From Bacteroidota bacterium (GTDB lineage Bacteria; Bacteroidota; Bacteroidia; Cytophagales; Cyclobacteriaceae): a DNA stretch of 64,000 bases. The stretch spans positions 1 to 64,000 of the forward strand of contig JAEZGH010000163.1 in assembly GCA_023417065.1 (NCBI GenBank). The letters run 5' to 3'. Positions 43,978 to 52,086 of this stretch are shown here, one piece after another. The position numbers and the translations under genes are program-made. The notes beneath the pieces are model-generated. The model ran no database searches and was not told where the DNA came from. It saw only the letters and a list, made by a program, of their open reading frames with translations. Numbering within the stretch: position 1 is the stretch's first letter; the number at the start of each line of letters is the position of its first letter.

Positions 43978-46440
43978 ATGTTTAAAGCACTACCTATACA
44001 ACTTGTTCAGGAAGATTCAGATGATCTGATTCAACTGATTAATCCTGAACAGGAATCGGACCTCAAACCCGAAGATATCCCCGAAGAACTATCGATCCTC
44101 CCTATCAAGAACACGGTCCTCTTTCCCGGAGTCGTGATTCCAATCACCGTAGGGCGGCAAAAATCCATAAAGCTTGTAAAGAAGGCATACCAGGGTAACC
44201 GAATCGTCGGTGTCCTGGCGCAAAAGAATTCTCAGGCGGAAGAACCCGCTGTTGAAGATCTGTACCGTACCGGTACCGTTGCACGGATTATCAAGATGCT
44301 CGTATTGCCCGATGGAAATACAACGATCATCATTCAGGGCAAGAACCGCTTTGCAATCCGTGAGTTCATTCAGGAGGAACCTTTTCTCACCGCGCGCATC
44401 GACATTCAACCAGAGGTGCTGCCAAGCCCCAACGGAAGAGAAACGAAAGCGCTGATTCAGTCCCTCAAAGACGCGGCATCAAAGATCCTGCGCCTCAATC
44501 CCGAAATTCCTCAGGAAGCACAGGTGGCGTTGGATAACATCGCGAGCATGTCGTTCCTGGTGCACTTCCTTTCGTCGAACCTGAACGTAGAAGTGTCGGA
44601 AAAACAAAAGATCCTCGAAACGCAGGATCTCAAAGACCGCGCGACGCTTCTCCTTCAGTATATGATGAAGGATATACAGATGCTGGAAATCAAACACGAA
44701 ATCCAGAAAAAGGTACATACCGATATCGATCAGCAGCAACGGGATTATTTCCTGCGACAGCAGATTAAAGTTCTGCAGGACGAACTTGGTTATGACGGTC
44801 CCGACAAAGAAGTCGAGAAACTTCGGAAGAGGGCGGAAGCCAAGAACTGGCCGAAGGCTGCAAAGGAACATTTCAACAAGGAACTGGATAAGCTGCTTCG
44901 CATCAACCCGATGGCAGCGGAATACCCCGTGGCAATGAACTATGTCGAGTTTATGCTCGACTTGCCATGGAATGATTTTACCAACGACGACTTTGACCTT
45001 AAACGCGCCAAGAAAATTCTCGATGAAGATCACTTCGGACTGGAGAAGGTCAAGACGCGTATCCTGGAATACCTCGCTGTGCTTAAGCTGAAGCAGGATA
45101 TGAAGGGACCCATTTTGTGTCTGTACGGACCACCAGGTGTCGGTAAAACGTCTCTTGGCCGGTCAATAGCCAAAGCGTTGAAGCGTAAGTACATCCGTAT
45201 GTCGCTGGGGGGCGTGCACGATGAAGCTGAAATCCGCGGCCACCGCAAGACGTATGTCGGTGCGATGCCCGGAAAGATATTGCAGAACATCAAAAAAGCG
45301 CAATCGTCAAACCCGGTCTTCATCCTTGATGAGATCGATAAAGTAAAATCTGATTTCCGGGGTGACCCGTCTTCGGCTCTGCTTGAAGTTCTCGATCCTG
45401 AACAGAACAATTCATTTGGCGATAACTACCTTGAGGTGGAATACGACCTGTCGAAGGTGTTGTTCATTGCTACGGCCAATGCCCTGGATACGATACACCC
45501 AGCGCTGCGCGACCGGATGGAAATCATCGAGATAACAGGCTATACGCAGGAAGAGAAAATTGAAATCGCTGTTCAGCACCTTATCCCTAAGCAGCTGAAG
45601 GAACACGGCCTGAAGTCTTCGCAAGTGAAGTTTCCGAAGGCCTCGATAGCCAAGGTGATCAATCACTATACCCGTGAATCAGGTGTGCGTAACCTCGAGC
45701 GGAAAATTGCCACGCTTGTACGAAACGTCGCCAAGTCCGTCGCGATGGAGGAGGAATACGACAAGATCGTTACGGAAGACACAGTCCGCAAAGTGCTCGG
45801 CGCGGAGATCTTCGATGAAGAGTTGTACCAAAGCAACGACGTAGCAGGTATTGTCACAGGGCTTGCATGGACGCAGGTGGGTGGTGAGATTCTGTTTGTA
45901 GAATCAAGTCTCAGTCGTGGAAAAGGAGCGCTGACACTCTCGGGGCAACTCGGCGACGTGATGAAGGAATCTGCGATGGCAGCACTGTCGTATCTGAAAT
46001 CCAACGCAGAGCGCTTCATGATCGACCATCGCGTCTTTCAGCAATACGACCTTCATATCCACGTACCCGCAGGTGCCGTTCCAAAAGACGGTCCGTCGGC
46101 AGGGATAACTATTTTTACTTCTCTTGCTTCCATCTACACGCAACGCAAAGTAAAAGCGCGGCTGGCAATGACGGGAGAAATTACCTTGCGTGGAAAGGTT
46201 CTGCCTGTCGGCGGAATCAAAGAGAAAATACTTGCCGCCAAACGCAGCGGTATTCGTGAGATAATACTCAGCGCCAAAAACAAACGCGACGTCGATGAAA
46301 TCGAGAAGCACTACCTCAAAGGACTTGCTTTCCATTTCGTTGAAACAGTCGACGAAGTTGTTAACCTTGCGTTGCTGAAGGAAAAAGTTAAGACGCCGAT
46401 GCAATTCGTCCTGACGGATCAGAAGCCGGCACAACAATAA
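43978..46440 (+). CDS. lon: ATP-dependent protease Lon
   Basis: 820 aa from the ATG at 43978; a TTG at 43960 is an alternative. N-terminal substrate domain (LSILPIKNTVLFPGVVIPITVG), AAA+ module with Walker A YGPPGVGKTSLGRSIAKAL, Walker B IFILDEIDKV-like VFILDEIDKVKSDF, and a C-terminal protease domain with the Ser-Lys dyad: Ser at about residue 707 in KDGPSAGIT and Lys at about 748 in GGIKEKILA. Degrades damaged and regulatory proteins in the cytoplasm. Divergent from the PorE-like gene; PorQ-like gene follows after 19-70 bp depending on start. Confidence 0.96.
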   Translation: MFKALPIQLVQEDSDDLIQLINPEQESDLKPEDIPEELSILPIKNTVLFPGVVIPITVGRQKSIKLVKKAYQGNRIVGVLAQKNSQAEEPAVEDLYRTGTVARIIKMLVLPDGNTTIIIQGKNRFAIREFIQEEPFLTARIDIQPEVLPSPNGRETKALIQSLKDAASKILRLNPEIPQEAQVALDNIASMSFLVHFLSSNLNVEVSEKQKILETQDLKDRATLLLQYMMKDIQMLEIKHEIQKKVHTDIDQQQRDYFLRQQIKVLQDELGYDGPDKEVEKLRKRAEAKNWPKAAKEHFNKELDKLLRINPMAAEYPVAMNYVEFMLDLPWNDFTNDDFDLKRAKKILDEDHFGLEKVKTRILEYLAVLKLKQDMKGPILCLYGPPGVGKTSLGRSIAKALKRKYIRMSLGGVHDEAEIRGHRKTYVGAMPGKILQNIKKAQSSNPVFILDEIDKVKSDFRGDPSSALLEVLDPEQNNSFGDNYLEVEYDLSKVLFIATANALDTIHPALRDRMEIIEITGYTQEEKIEIAVQHLIPKQLKEHGLKSSQVKFPKASIAKVINHYTRESGVRNLERKIATLVRNVAKSVAMEEEYDKIVTEDTVRKVLGAEIFDEELYQSNDVAGIVTGLAWTQVGGEILFVESSLSRGKGALTLSGQLGDVMKESAMAALSYLKSNAERFMIDHRVFQQYDLHIHVPAGAVPKDGPSAGITIFTSLASIYTQRKVKARLAMTGEITLRGKVLPVGGIKEKILAAKRSGIREIILSAKNKRDVDEIEKHYLKGLAFHFVETVDEVVNLALLKEKVKTPMQFVLTDQKPAQQ

Positions 46441-46459
46441 CTCAACAAAACCCAGCAGC

Positions 46460-47473
46460 GTGTTCCCGGGATTGGCTGAATTGAAATTCAATTTGCGGAT
46501 TGTACGGTTTATGCCCTGGGTTCTCCTGCTTATTTCGGGACCTGTACACGCGCAGCTTAACAGGGGGGCGTTCACCTTTCTGGATGTCCCTTCCAGTGCG
46601 CGTCAGGCTGCCCTCGGCGGAGTCAATGTTTCGCTCGCTGACAGAGATCCCGCAGCCTTTATTTCAAATCCTGCACTTGCAGGAGATACGCTCTCCGGCT
46701 TTGCAGCCGCTACCTATCAATTTTACGTGGGCGATATCGGCCACGCGAACTTCTCATGGCTTCCCCGCATCGGAAAATTCGGCACAGTAGCCTTTGGCGT
46801 TCAACACTTCCGCTATGGGTCGATACCAGCATACGATGCATCGGGAAACGAGTTAGGGGAGTTTCATGCAAATGAAACTGCCTTGTATGTCAGCAAACAA
46901 CGTCAGGTGCGGAACTTTCGGTTCGGAGCTTCTCTTAAACTTGTTTCATCTTCGCTCGCCGGGTTTCGCTCCGAGGCGATCGGTGTTGATCTGGGCGGAT
47001 TGTTTGTGCATCCGGAACATGAGTTTACCATTGGCCTCGTGGTAAAAAACGCGGGCTTTGTTTTACGCGATTATTCGCCCGCAAGCAATTCCGTTCTTCC
47101 TTTCGACGTACAGGCGGGCATGACCTTTAAACCGGAGCATATGCCGGTGCGCTTCTCGGTGGCGGTACATCGCCTTGCCCAGGCTGGTGAGAGCACTGCC
47201 AATGATTCCGGCGGGTTGGATAAGGTCTTCAGGCACTTTAATTTTGGCGCCGAAGTATTGCTCCACCGAAATGTGAACGTCCTCGTTGGTTACAACTATG
47301 GGCTGCATCGGGAACTTCAGCTCGAAAGTGCGGGCGGCAGCGCAGGACTGAGTTACGGCTTCTCAGCACAGATCAGAACAGTGAACTTTGCTTTCGCCAG
47401 GAGCACTTATGTAGCAGGAAGTGCCGCATATACCATGACGTTGGCAGTCGACCTTCAAAGCATCTTACGATAA
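46460..47473 (+). CDS. porQ: PorQ-like outer membrane protein of type IX secretion
   Basis: 337 aa from GTG at 46460; better starts for the signal peptide are TTG at 46481, TTG at 46493 or ATG at 46511, since MPWVLLLISGPVHAQ is the export core and RIVRF supplies positive charge. PorQ hallmark near the N-terminus: FTFLDVPSSARQAALGGVNVS; then repeated beta strands (FGTVAFGVQHFRYG, FGASLKLVSSSLAGFRSEA, GLSYGFSAQIRTVNFAFARS) for an outer-membrane barrel of the FadL/PorV kind. PorQ works with PorZ/PorU/PorV at the surface attachment step. No other attachment-complex genes are adjacent. Confidence 0.82.
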   Translation: MFPGLAELKFNLRIVRFMPWVLLLISGPVHAQLNRGAFTFLDVPSSARQAALGGVNVSLADRDPAAFISNPALAGDTLSGFAAATYQFYVGDIGHANFSWLPRIGKFGTVAFGVQHFRYGSIPAYDASGNELGEFHANETALYVSKQRQVRNFRFGASLKLVSSSLAGFRSEAIGVDLGGLFVHPEHEFTIGLVVKNAGFVLRDYSPASNSVLPFDVQAGMTFKPEHMPVRFSVAVHRLAQAGESTANDSGGLDKVFRHFNFGAEVLLHRNVNVLVGYNYGLHRELQLESAGGSAGLSYGFSAQIRTVNFAFARSTYVAGSAAYTMTLAVDLQSILR

Positions 47474-47505
47474 AAATATAACGTGGCTCGGCCACACTAA
47501 AGAAA

Positions 47506-48909
47506 ATGATGAACGAACAATATCTTACTCCAAAACAGATTGTTGAAGAACTTGATAAATACATCATCGGACAATATGAAGCAAAGCGCAATGTAGCCAT
47601 TGCCCTTCGGAACCGCTGGCGACGCATGAATGTAAGCGATGATATCCAGGGAGAAATTGTGCCCAACAACATCCTTATGATCGGAGCAACAGGTGTAGGT
47701 AAAACCGAAATCGCACGCAGGCTTGCGCGTATTGCCGATGCTCCCTTCGTAAAGGTGGAAGCATCGAAGTTCACTGAAGTAGGTTACGTCGGCCGCGATG
47801 TGGAAAGCATGGTCCGTGACCTCGTTGAGCAGTCGGTGAATCTTGTCAAGAACAGAAAGAAAGAAGATGTCAAGGAAAAGGCCGCAGCTGCCGTCGAAGA
47901 TATCATACTGGATGCGTTGATACCGCCTATGCGCCAGTCGTCATCACGCGCAGCGTACCCTGCTGAATACGATGCAACGTCATCGGCCACGCCTGACTCT
48001 GATGTGGAACTTAACGAACGTACACGCCAGCACTTCCGTGAGAAGATCAGAAACGGTGAACTGGAAGACCGCAAGATTGAAATAAACATCAAAGGCACTG
48101 GTGGTTCCAACGTCGGAATGATCGGCGCGGGAATGATGGATGAGGTGTCGATGATGAACCTGCAGGAGATGTTGAACGGCATGATGCCCAAAAAGTCGCG
48201 CAAACGCAAGGTAACTGTTGCCGAAGCGCGGCGACTTCTCCTTGAGGAGGAAGCCGCAAAACTCATCGATATGGATGAGGTTAAAGAAGAGGCTATCCGC
48301 AAGGCCGAGAACTCCGGCATCATCTTCATTGATGAAATTGATAAGATCGCATCCGGCGGAAAGAAGGGTGGAGGCGGCCCTGATGTAAGCCGTGAAGGTG
48401 TTCAGCGCGACCTGCTGCCCATCGTCGAAGGAAGTACTGTGAACACAAAGTACGGGGTCATCAAGACCGACCACGTGCTGTTCATCGCAGCAGGAGCATT
48501 TCACATTTCGAAACCCAGTGACCTTATTCCCGAGTTGCAGGGACGTTTCCCGATTCGTGTGGAACTTGAGAACCTTACGAAGGAAGACTTCATACGAATA
48601 CTTCGCGAACCGAAGAACGCACTGACAAAACAATATGAAGCGCTTTTCAGGGCGGAAGGGGTTCACGTTTCCTTCCTGGACGATGCTATTGAAGAAATTG
48701 CAAACAATGCGTTTCTGATCAACACAGAGATTGAGAACATCGGAGCAAGACGTCTTCATACCGTGATGAGCAAACTGCTCAATGAGTTTCTTTTCGATGT
48801 GCCCGATAAAATTGGTCCGAATGCACGAATAGAAATCAGCGCTGAGATGGTGAAGTCGAAACTCAGTGGCCTCATGAAGAATAAGGACCTCAGCGAATAT
48901 ATCCTCTGA
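47506..48909 (+). CDS. hslU: ATP-dependent protease ATPase subunit HslU
   Basis: 467 aa. AAA+ unfoldase with LTPKQIVEELDKYIIGQYEAKRNVA-type N-terminus, Walker A GATGVGKTEIARRLA (about residues 60-74), intermediate I-domain (about 110-240, with low-complexity SSRAAYPAEYDATSSATP), Walker B IIFIDEIDKIAS and the C-terminal sequence LSEYIL that inserts into HslV. The C-terminal EYIL-type tip implies a functional HslV partner, but hslV is not adjacent in this window. Start ATG at 47506; a second Met follows directly. Forms a run with the PorQ-like gene upstream and DUF4421 gene 1 bp downstream. Confidence 0.94.
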   Translation: MMNEQYLTPKQIVEELDKYIIGQYEAKRNVAIALRNRWRRMNVSDDIQGEIVPNNILMIGATGVGKTEIARRLARIADAPFVKVEASKFTEVGYVGRDVESMVRDLVEQSVNLVKNRKKEDVKEKAAAAVEDIILDALIPPMRQSSSRAAYPAEYDATSSATPDSDVELNERTRQHFREKIRNGELEDRKIEINIKGTGGSNVGMIGAGMMDEVSMMNLQEMLNGMMPKKSRKRKVTVAEARRLLLEEEAAKLIDMDEVKEEAIRKAENSGIIFIDEIDKIASGGKKGGGGPDVSREGVQRDLLPIVEGSTVNTKYGVIKTDHVLFIAAGAFHISKPSDLIPELQGRFPIRVELENLTKEDFIRILREPKNALTKQYEALFRAEGVHVSFLDDAIEEIANNAFLINTEIENIGARRLHTVMSKLLNEFLFDVPDKIGPNARIEISAEMVKSKLSGLMKNKDLSEYIL

Positions 48910-48910
48910 C

Positions 48911-49957
48911 GTGAAGTTTCTTTTGATCTTCTTTGCGCTCTGTTCGTCACTGGTCGTATGCGGTCAGGATGATGTGGAGGTTCCCATGCCTTCACAAGGG
49001 TCGCGATCAAGTTATATCAAAGGATATCCGGATCATTTTTTTGTATGGCCTGTGTTGAAGCAGCGCCGTCAGGATTTTGACTTCAGGCAGAAGTCGGGCG
49101 ACAAAACAAGATTGTCATACCGCAGTAATAAGCCGTATAGCCTTGGCGTTGGCGCGTACGTTTTTGAGCTCGCTGTCGAGTTTGCGTTTGCCATTCCCCT
49201 GGCTGAACAGAACAAGCGCATCTATGGTGAATCGCGCGCACGCGACCTGCAGTTAAATGTCATTGGGCGCCGATGGGGCTTTGATGTTTTCTATCAGCGT
49301 TACGCGGGCTTTTATATTACGGATTCAGAAAACCCGGTAGCGCACAATATGCCGTACCCTCAGCGCCCCGACATAGGTACGCGAAATACGGGTGCTTCCG
49401 TGAGTTATATATTCGACAAGAACAGGTTTTCATTTCGGTCACCCTACAACTTCAGTGAACGCCAGCTGAGAAGTGGTGGATCGTTTGTCGCCTTTGGCAC
49501 GCTGCGGAGTTTTCGGATATCGGGCGACTCGGCGCTGGCCGACCCATGGTATTCCAGGATATTTCCCGACCTCGTCGCTGTGCAAGACTTACGTGTGCTG
49601 ACTGCCGGGGTGGCGCCGGGCTACACGTATAATCTGGTCTACAACGGCTTCTTCCTCAATGGAACACTGGGCGTTGGCCCGGGTGTTAACCTGCTTCGTT
49701 ATGAGTATGAAAATGGTGCTAGCAATAATCATGGCAACTTCAGCACGTTGGTGACAGCACGACTGGCACTTGGATACAACGGCGATCGTATCTTCGGCGG
49801 AATGACATTCATCAACCAGGGTGGAAGAGCAGGTCTTGAGGATGTTGAACTGAACAGTTCAAACAGCACATTCAAGGTTATGGTCGGCTATCGGTTTAAC
49901 GAAACCGGTATTCTAAAAAAGCGCGTCTGGGATTTACCGGAATCGCTGTTGAATTAG
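48911..49957 (+). CDS. DUF4421 family exported protein
   Basis: 348 aa from a GTG one base after the hslU stop. Signal peptide MKFLLIFFALCSSLVVCGQ, with a Cys near the cleavage region that could be a weak lipobox (SLVVCG) though GQ fits a standard site better. Family features: PDHFFVWPVLKQRRQDFDFR, YRSNKPYSLGVGAYVFELAVEFAF, IGRRWGFDVFYQRYAGFYI and C-terminal VMVGYRFNETG, indicating an outer-membrane beta-barrel of unknown function common in Bacteroidota. The stop overlaps that of the convergent phosphatase gene by 4 bp. Confidence 0.82.
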   Translation: MKFLLIFFALCSSLVVCGQDDVEVPMPSQGSRSSYIKGYPDHFFVWPVLKQRRQDFDFRQKSGDKTRLSYRSNKPYSLGVGAYVFELAVEFAFAIPLAEQNKRIYGESRARDLQLNVIGRRWGFDVFYQRYAGFYITDSENPVAHNMPYPQRPDIGTRNTGASVSYIFDKNRFSFRSPYNFSERQLRSGGSFVAFGTLRSFRISGDSALADPWYSRIFPDLVAVQDLRVLTAGVAPGYTYNLVYNGFFLNGTLGVGPGVNLLRYEYENGASNNHGNFSTLVTARLALGYNGDRIFGGMTFINQGGRAGLEDVELNSSNSTFKVMVGYRFNETGILKKRVWDLPESLLN

Positions 49958-50463
49958 TCGTCTTTGCTTTTCGGATAATCAAAGAACAACAATTTTCCCT
50001 TTCGCCACTGCACGTCGGCCCAGTCGTCGACGTCGAACGAAAAGGCTGCAATACCACACGTGGGAACGTTGTTGATAATGATGGCATTTTCCTCCGGTAT
50101 CAGGAGATTTGCGAAATCGGTGATGCCTGGATTGTGGCCAAAGATGAATACTGTGTTGTATTTGTTTTTGATTCCGTGAACAACAGAAAGCAGCGTTTCT
50201 TCCGACGCGTGGTAGAGCTTGCGGTCGGTTTTGATGTTTTCCTTTTCGAATCCAAGAATTTTGCAGATACGCTTTGCTGTTGACAGCGCACGCCGTGCGG
50301 GACTTGATATCACACAATCAGGTGTGATCTCTTTTTCTTTGAGGCGTTTGCCCATACGCGGGGCGTCGCGTTTTCCCCTTGCATTCAGCGGCCGCTCAAA
50401 GTCGCCCACATCCGGATCATCCCAGCTCGATTTTGCATGCCTCACCACGTATAGCGTCTTCAT
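49954..50463 (-). CDS. SixA-like histidine phosphatase family protein
   Basis: 169 aa. Histidine phosphatase (RHG) motif YVVRHAKSSW at the N-terminus, with catalytic His9 and Arg8; other active-site elements: RPLNARGKRDA, ISSPARRALSTA and second His in FIFGHNPGITDF. Short size and the sequence AKSSWDDP resemble SixA, which dephosphorylates phosphohistidine in proteins or nitrogen-PTS partners; the target here is not shown. Convergent overlap with DUF4421, divergent from the acyltransferase gene. Confidence 0.88.
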   Translation of the reverse strand: MKTLYVVRHAKSSWDDPDVGDFERPLNARGKRDAPRMGKRLKEKEITPDCVISSPARRALSTAKRICKILGFEKENIKTDRKLYHASEETLLSVVHGIKNKYNTVFIFGHNPGITDFANLLIPEENAIIINNVPTCGIAAFSFDVDDWADVQWRKGKLLFFDYPKSKDD

Positions 50464-50592
50464 ACTTGCTTCGGTTGTCGGTGTTCGCCGGTAAAATGCA
50501 AAAAATCTCCGAACTGTTTTACGATTTCGCTTTCTTTCCTGTTTCGCGAGGCCGGAGCAGGGAAAACAATCTGTTATGTTATCTTCGCAACC

Positions 50593-51516
50593 ATGTTCGG
50601 AATAAGCAAAAAAACGCGCAGGAAGATCCGGTACGCCGTGGTCTACCGGTTTGTGCGTTTTCTTATCTGGCTCTCAGCCGTGATGCCACGTGTAGCATGG
50701 CTGAAGTACTGCGGTTTTCTCGGAAGGCTTGCCTATTACTTTGCGAAGGAAACCCGCAAGCTCGCCTTGCAGCACCTTACCGTCGCTTTTGGAAAAGAGA
50801 AGTCCCGCGAGGAAATCAAAAGCCTGTCAAAGCGCTTTTTCGAATACCTCGGAAAGAATGCGGGTGAAATGCTGCGCGCAACGCGGGTTGAGAACCTGCA
50901 GCAACTCGAGGAGTTCATGGATGTTTCGGGATACGAAAACTTTGAGCGTGCTTATGCCAAAGGCAAGGGCGTGATATTTCTGACGTGCCACCTCGGCGCG
51001 TTCGACTTACAGGTGAGCGTGATGGCATTGAAAGGTCTGAATCCAAACATTATAGGAACACCGCTCAAGGACGAGCGGCTGAATGAGCTCCTTTGGAATT
51101 ACAGGAACAAGTTCGGCGCTGTAGCCATCGAGCGTGGGCGTGAGACGTTCCGCCTGATTAAGGTGCTGAAGTCCGGCGGATCGGTGGCCCTGCTTATCGA
51201 TCAGGATACTAAGGTCAAGAGTACATTCGTTGAATTCTTTGGCAGGCTGGCGTCAACGCCCGTAGGAGCGACCGTGCTGGCCCTAAAGACAGGGGCTGCA
51301 ATAGTCCCTACCTACGTCCACTTAAGAAAAGACTGGAAGCAGCATATGCAAATCCTGCCGGAAGTACCGCTGTCTGTTACAGGCAACGAAGACCTGGACG
51401 TACAGGAGAATACGCAGATGCTCACCAACCTGATAGAAGCCATCATCAGGCAGCATCCCGAACAATGGGTCTGGAACCACGAGCGGTGGAAAACGAGGCC
51501 GGGTTCTGATTTCTGA
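50593..51516 (+). CDS. LpxL/HtrB-type lysophospholipid acyltransferase
   Basis: 307 aa. Hydrophobic N-terminal segment (about 20-55) for membrane anchoring and the acyltransferase catalytic motif HLGAFD (H-x4-D) in FLTCHLGAFDLQ; further family motifs NIIGTPLKDERLNELLW, GGSVALLIDQDTK, FVEFFGRLASTPVGATVLAL and QHPEQWVWNHERWKTRP. Adds secondary acyl chains to lipid A precursors at the inner membrane. A glycolipid acyltransferase of another kind is possible. Single gene, followed by the structured gene-free stretch. Confidence 0.88.
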   Translation: MFGISKKTRRKIRYAVVYRFVRFLIWLSAVMPRVAWLKYCGFLGRLAYYFAKETRKLALQHLTVAFGKEKSREEIKSLSKRFFEYLGKNAGEMLRATRVENLQQLEEFMDVSGYENFERAYAKGKGVIFLTCHLGAFDLQVSVMALKGLNPNIIGTPLKDERLNELLWNYRNKFGAVAIERGRETFRLIKVLKSGGSVALLIDQDTKVKSTFVEFFGRLASTPVGATVLALKTGAAIVPTYVHLRKDWKQHMQILPEVPLSVTGNEDLDVQENTQMLTNLIEAIIRQHPEQWVWNHERWKTRPGSDF

Positions 51517-51543
51517 TCTCCTGAGTGGTCCGGTTAATTACGC

Positions 51544-51601
51544 TCCTGTTCGTGGGACAAGGGGTTTTTGGAGACTGCTGTAGACAAAGACAGTAACAGG
51601 A
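51544..51601. repeat. 7-bp inverted repeat TCCTGTT/AACAGGA
   Basis: Arms at 51544-51550 and 51595-51601 enclose 44 nt with a further short ACTG/CAGT pairing. Confidence 0.45.
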
Positions 51602-51614
51602 ACCTCCGCATTTC

Positions 51615-51629
51615 CGTCCCGTAGGGGCG
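51615..51629. repeat. REP-like short palindrome CGTCCC-GTA-GGGGCG
   Basis: A 6-bp stem (one T-G) with loop GTA, followed by ACATGTTAGCAG. The sequence resembles the short interspersed palindrome with a CCCGTAGGG core followed by ACATGTT that I recall being scattered through Bacteroidota genomes; here it looks slightly decayed. Confidence 0.5.
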
Positions 51630-51729
51630 ACATGTTAGCAGCTACCCTATTCGGGTCACAAAGACCGCAAACCGGCGACTGGTAACAACAAAATCTACTT
51701 ACCGAAAGAGCCTTAACGGCCGCCGACTT

Positions 51730-51754
51730 CCGAAGGACCTCGGGGTGCCTTCGG
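51730..51754. repeat. inverted repeat CCGAAGG/CCTTCGG
   Basis: Perfect 7-bp arms at 51730-51736 and 51748-51754 around 11 nt. Its arm sequence returns in the hairpin at 51913-51927. Confidence 0.55.
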
Positions 51755-51798
51755 GATATCTTCGACGTGTCGTTAAACGCGCGGCAGTGTTAAGGCAA

Positions 51799-51868
51799 AC
51801 ATATAGCAAACATATAGCATACATGACTCATACTGGAGGTCCTTTTATGCTATATGTTTGCTATATGT
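51799..51868. repeat. 23-bp perfect inverted repeat with internal tandem units
   Basis: Arms at 51799-51821 and 51846-51868 are perfect reverse complements, separated by 24 nt. Each arm itself contains near-tandem units (CATATAGCAAA then CATATAGCAT on the left). It would form one long AT-rich hairpin in RNA or a cruciform in DNA. No flanking transposase was seen. Confidence 0.85.
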
Positions 51869-51889
51869 ATGCTTTATCTATGCTTTACG

Positions 51890-51907
51890 CCTGCTATAAG
51901 TAGCAGG
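51890..51907. repeat. hairpin CCTGCTA-TAAG-TAGCAGG
   Basis: Perfect 7-bp stem with a 4-nt loop, 21 nt after the long inverted repeat. Confidence 0.65.
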
Positions 51908-51912
51908 ACCTG

Positions 51913-51927
51913 CCGAAGATGCTTCGG
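51913..51927. repeat. hairpin CCGAAG-ATG-CTTCGG
   Basis: Perfect 6-bp stem with a 3-nt loop; shares the CCGAAG arm with the inverted repeat at 51730. Confidence 0.6.
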
Positions 51928-51946
51928 GGAAGTCGGGAGGTCTTGA

Positions 51947-51968
51947 CGAGTTTAAAACGAGTTTAAAA
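51947..51968. repeat. tandem duplication CGAGTTTAAAA x2
   Basis: Two exact adjacent copies of an 11-nt unit. Confidence 0.7.
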
Positions 51969-52011
51969 AGGGGAGTGGAACCGGGCGGTGGGAGGTGTGG
52001 TAGCGGTTGCT

Positions 52012-52044
52012 GGTAACCTGTTACCGGTTTGGTTACCTGTTACC
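52012..52044. repeat. paired GGTAACCTGTTACC-type palindromes
   Basis: A perfect GGTAA-CCTG-TTACC palindrome (52012-52025) is followed by a copy differing at one base (52031-52044). Confidence 0.6.
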
Positions 52045-52086
52045 TGCTGCAGGTCGCCGGTTTTAAGACTTCTATTTTTTAAGATA

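Larger units (their letters stand above)
51517..52086. other. 570-bp gene-free stretch rich in hairpins and direct repeats
   Basis: No open reading frame of more than 60 codons lies here on either strand, and no tRNA-like fold was seen. Instead there are at least seven inverted repeats and two direct-repeat pairs, listed separately. It lies between the end of the acyltransferase gene and the end of the DUF486 gene (tail to tail). The repeats are too different from one another to be one simple array. It could be a decayed mobile element or a set of interspersed palindromic repeats, or could contain an RNA gene. Confidence 0.6.

Noticed and set aside
45904..46575. Antisense frame across the lon 3' end and the PorQ-like start
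   Set aside because: It runs opposite two genes with good family matches and shows no domain.
47980..48759. Long antisense frame (about 259 codons) under hslU
   Set aside because: Mirror of conserved HslU codons; no recognisable domain.
51799..51890. Possible CRISPR array
   Set aside because: Units are only about 11 nt, adjacent without spacers, and no cas genes are near.
51517..52086. tRNA or rRNA gene
   Set aside because: No TTCGAATCC-like T-loop, cloverleaf or rRNA sequence was seen.
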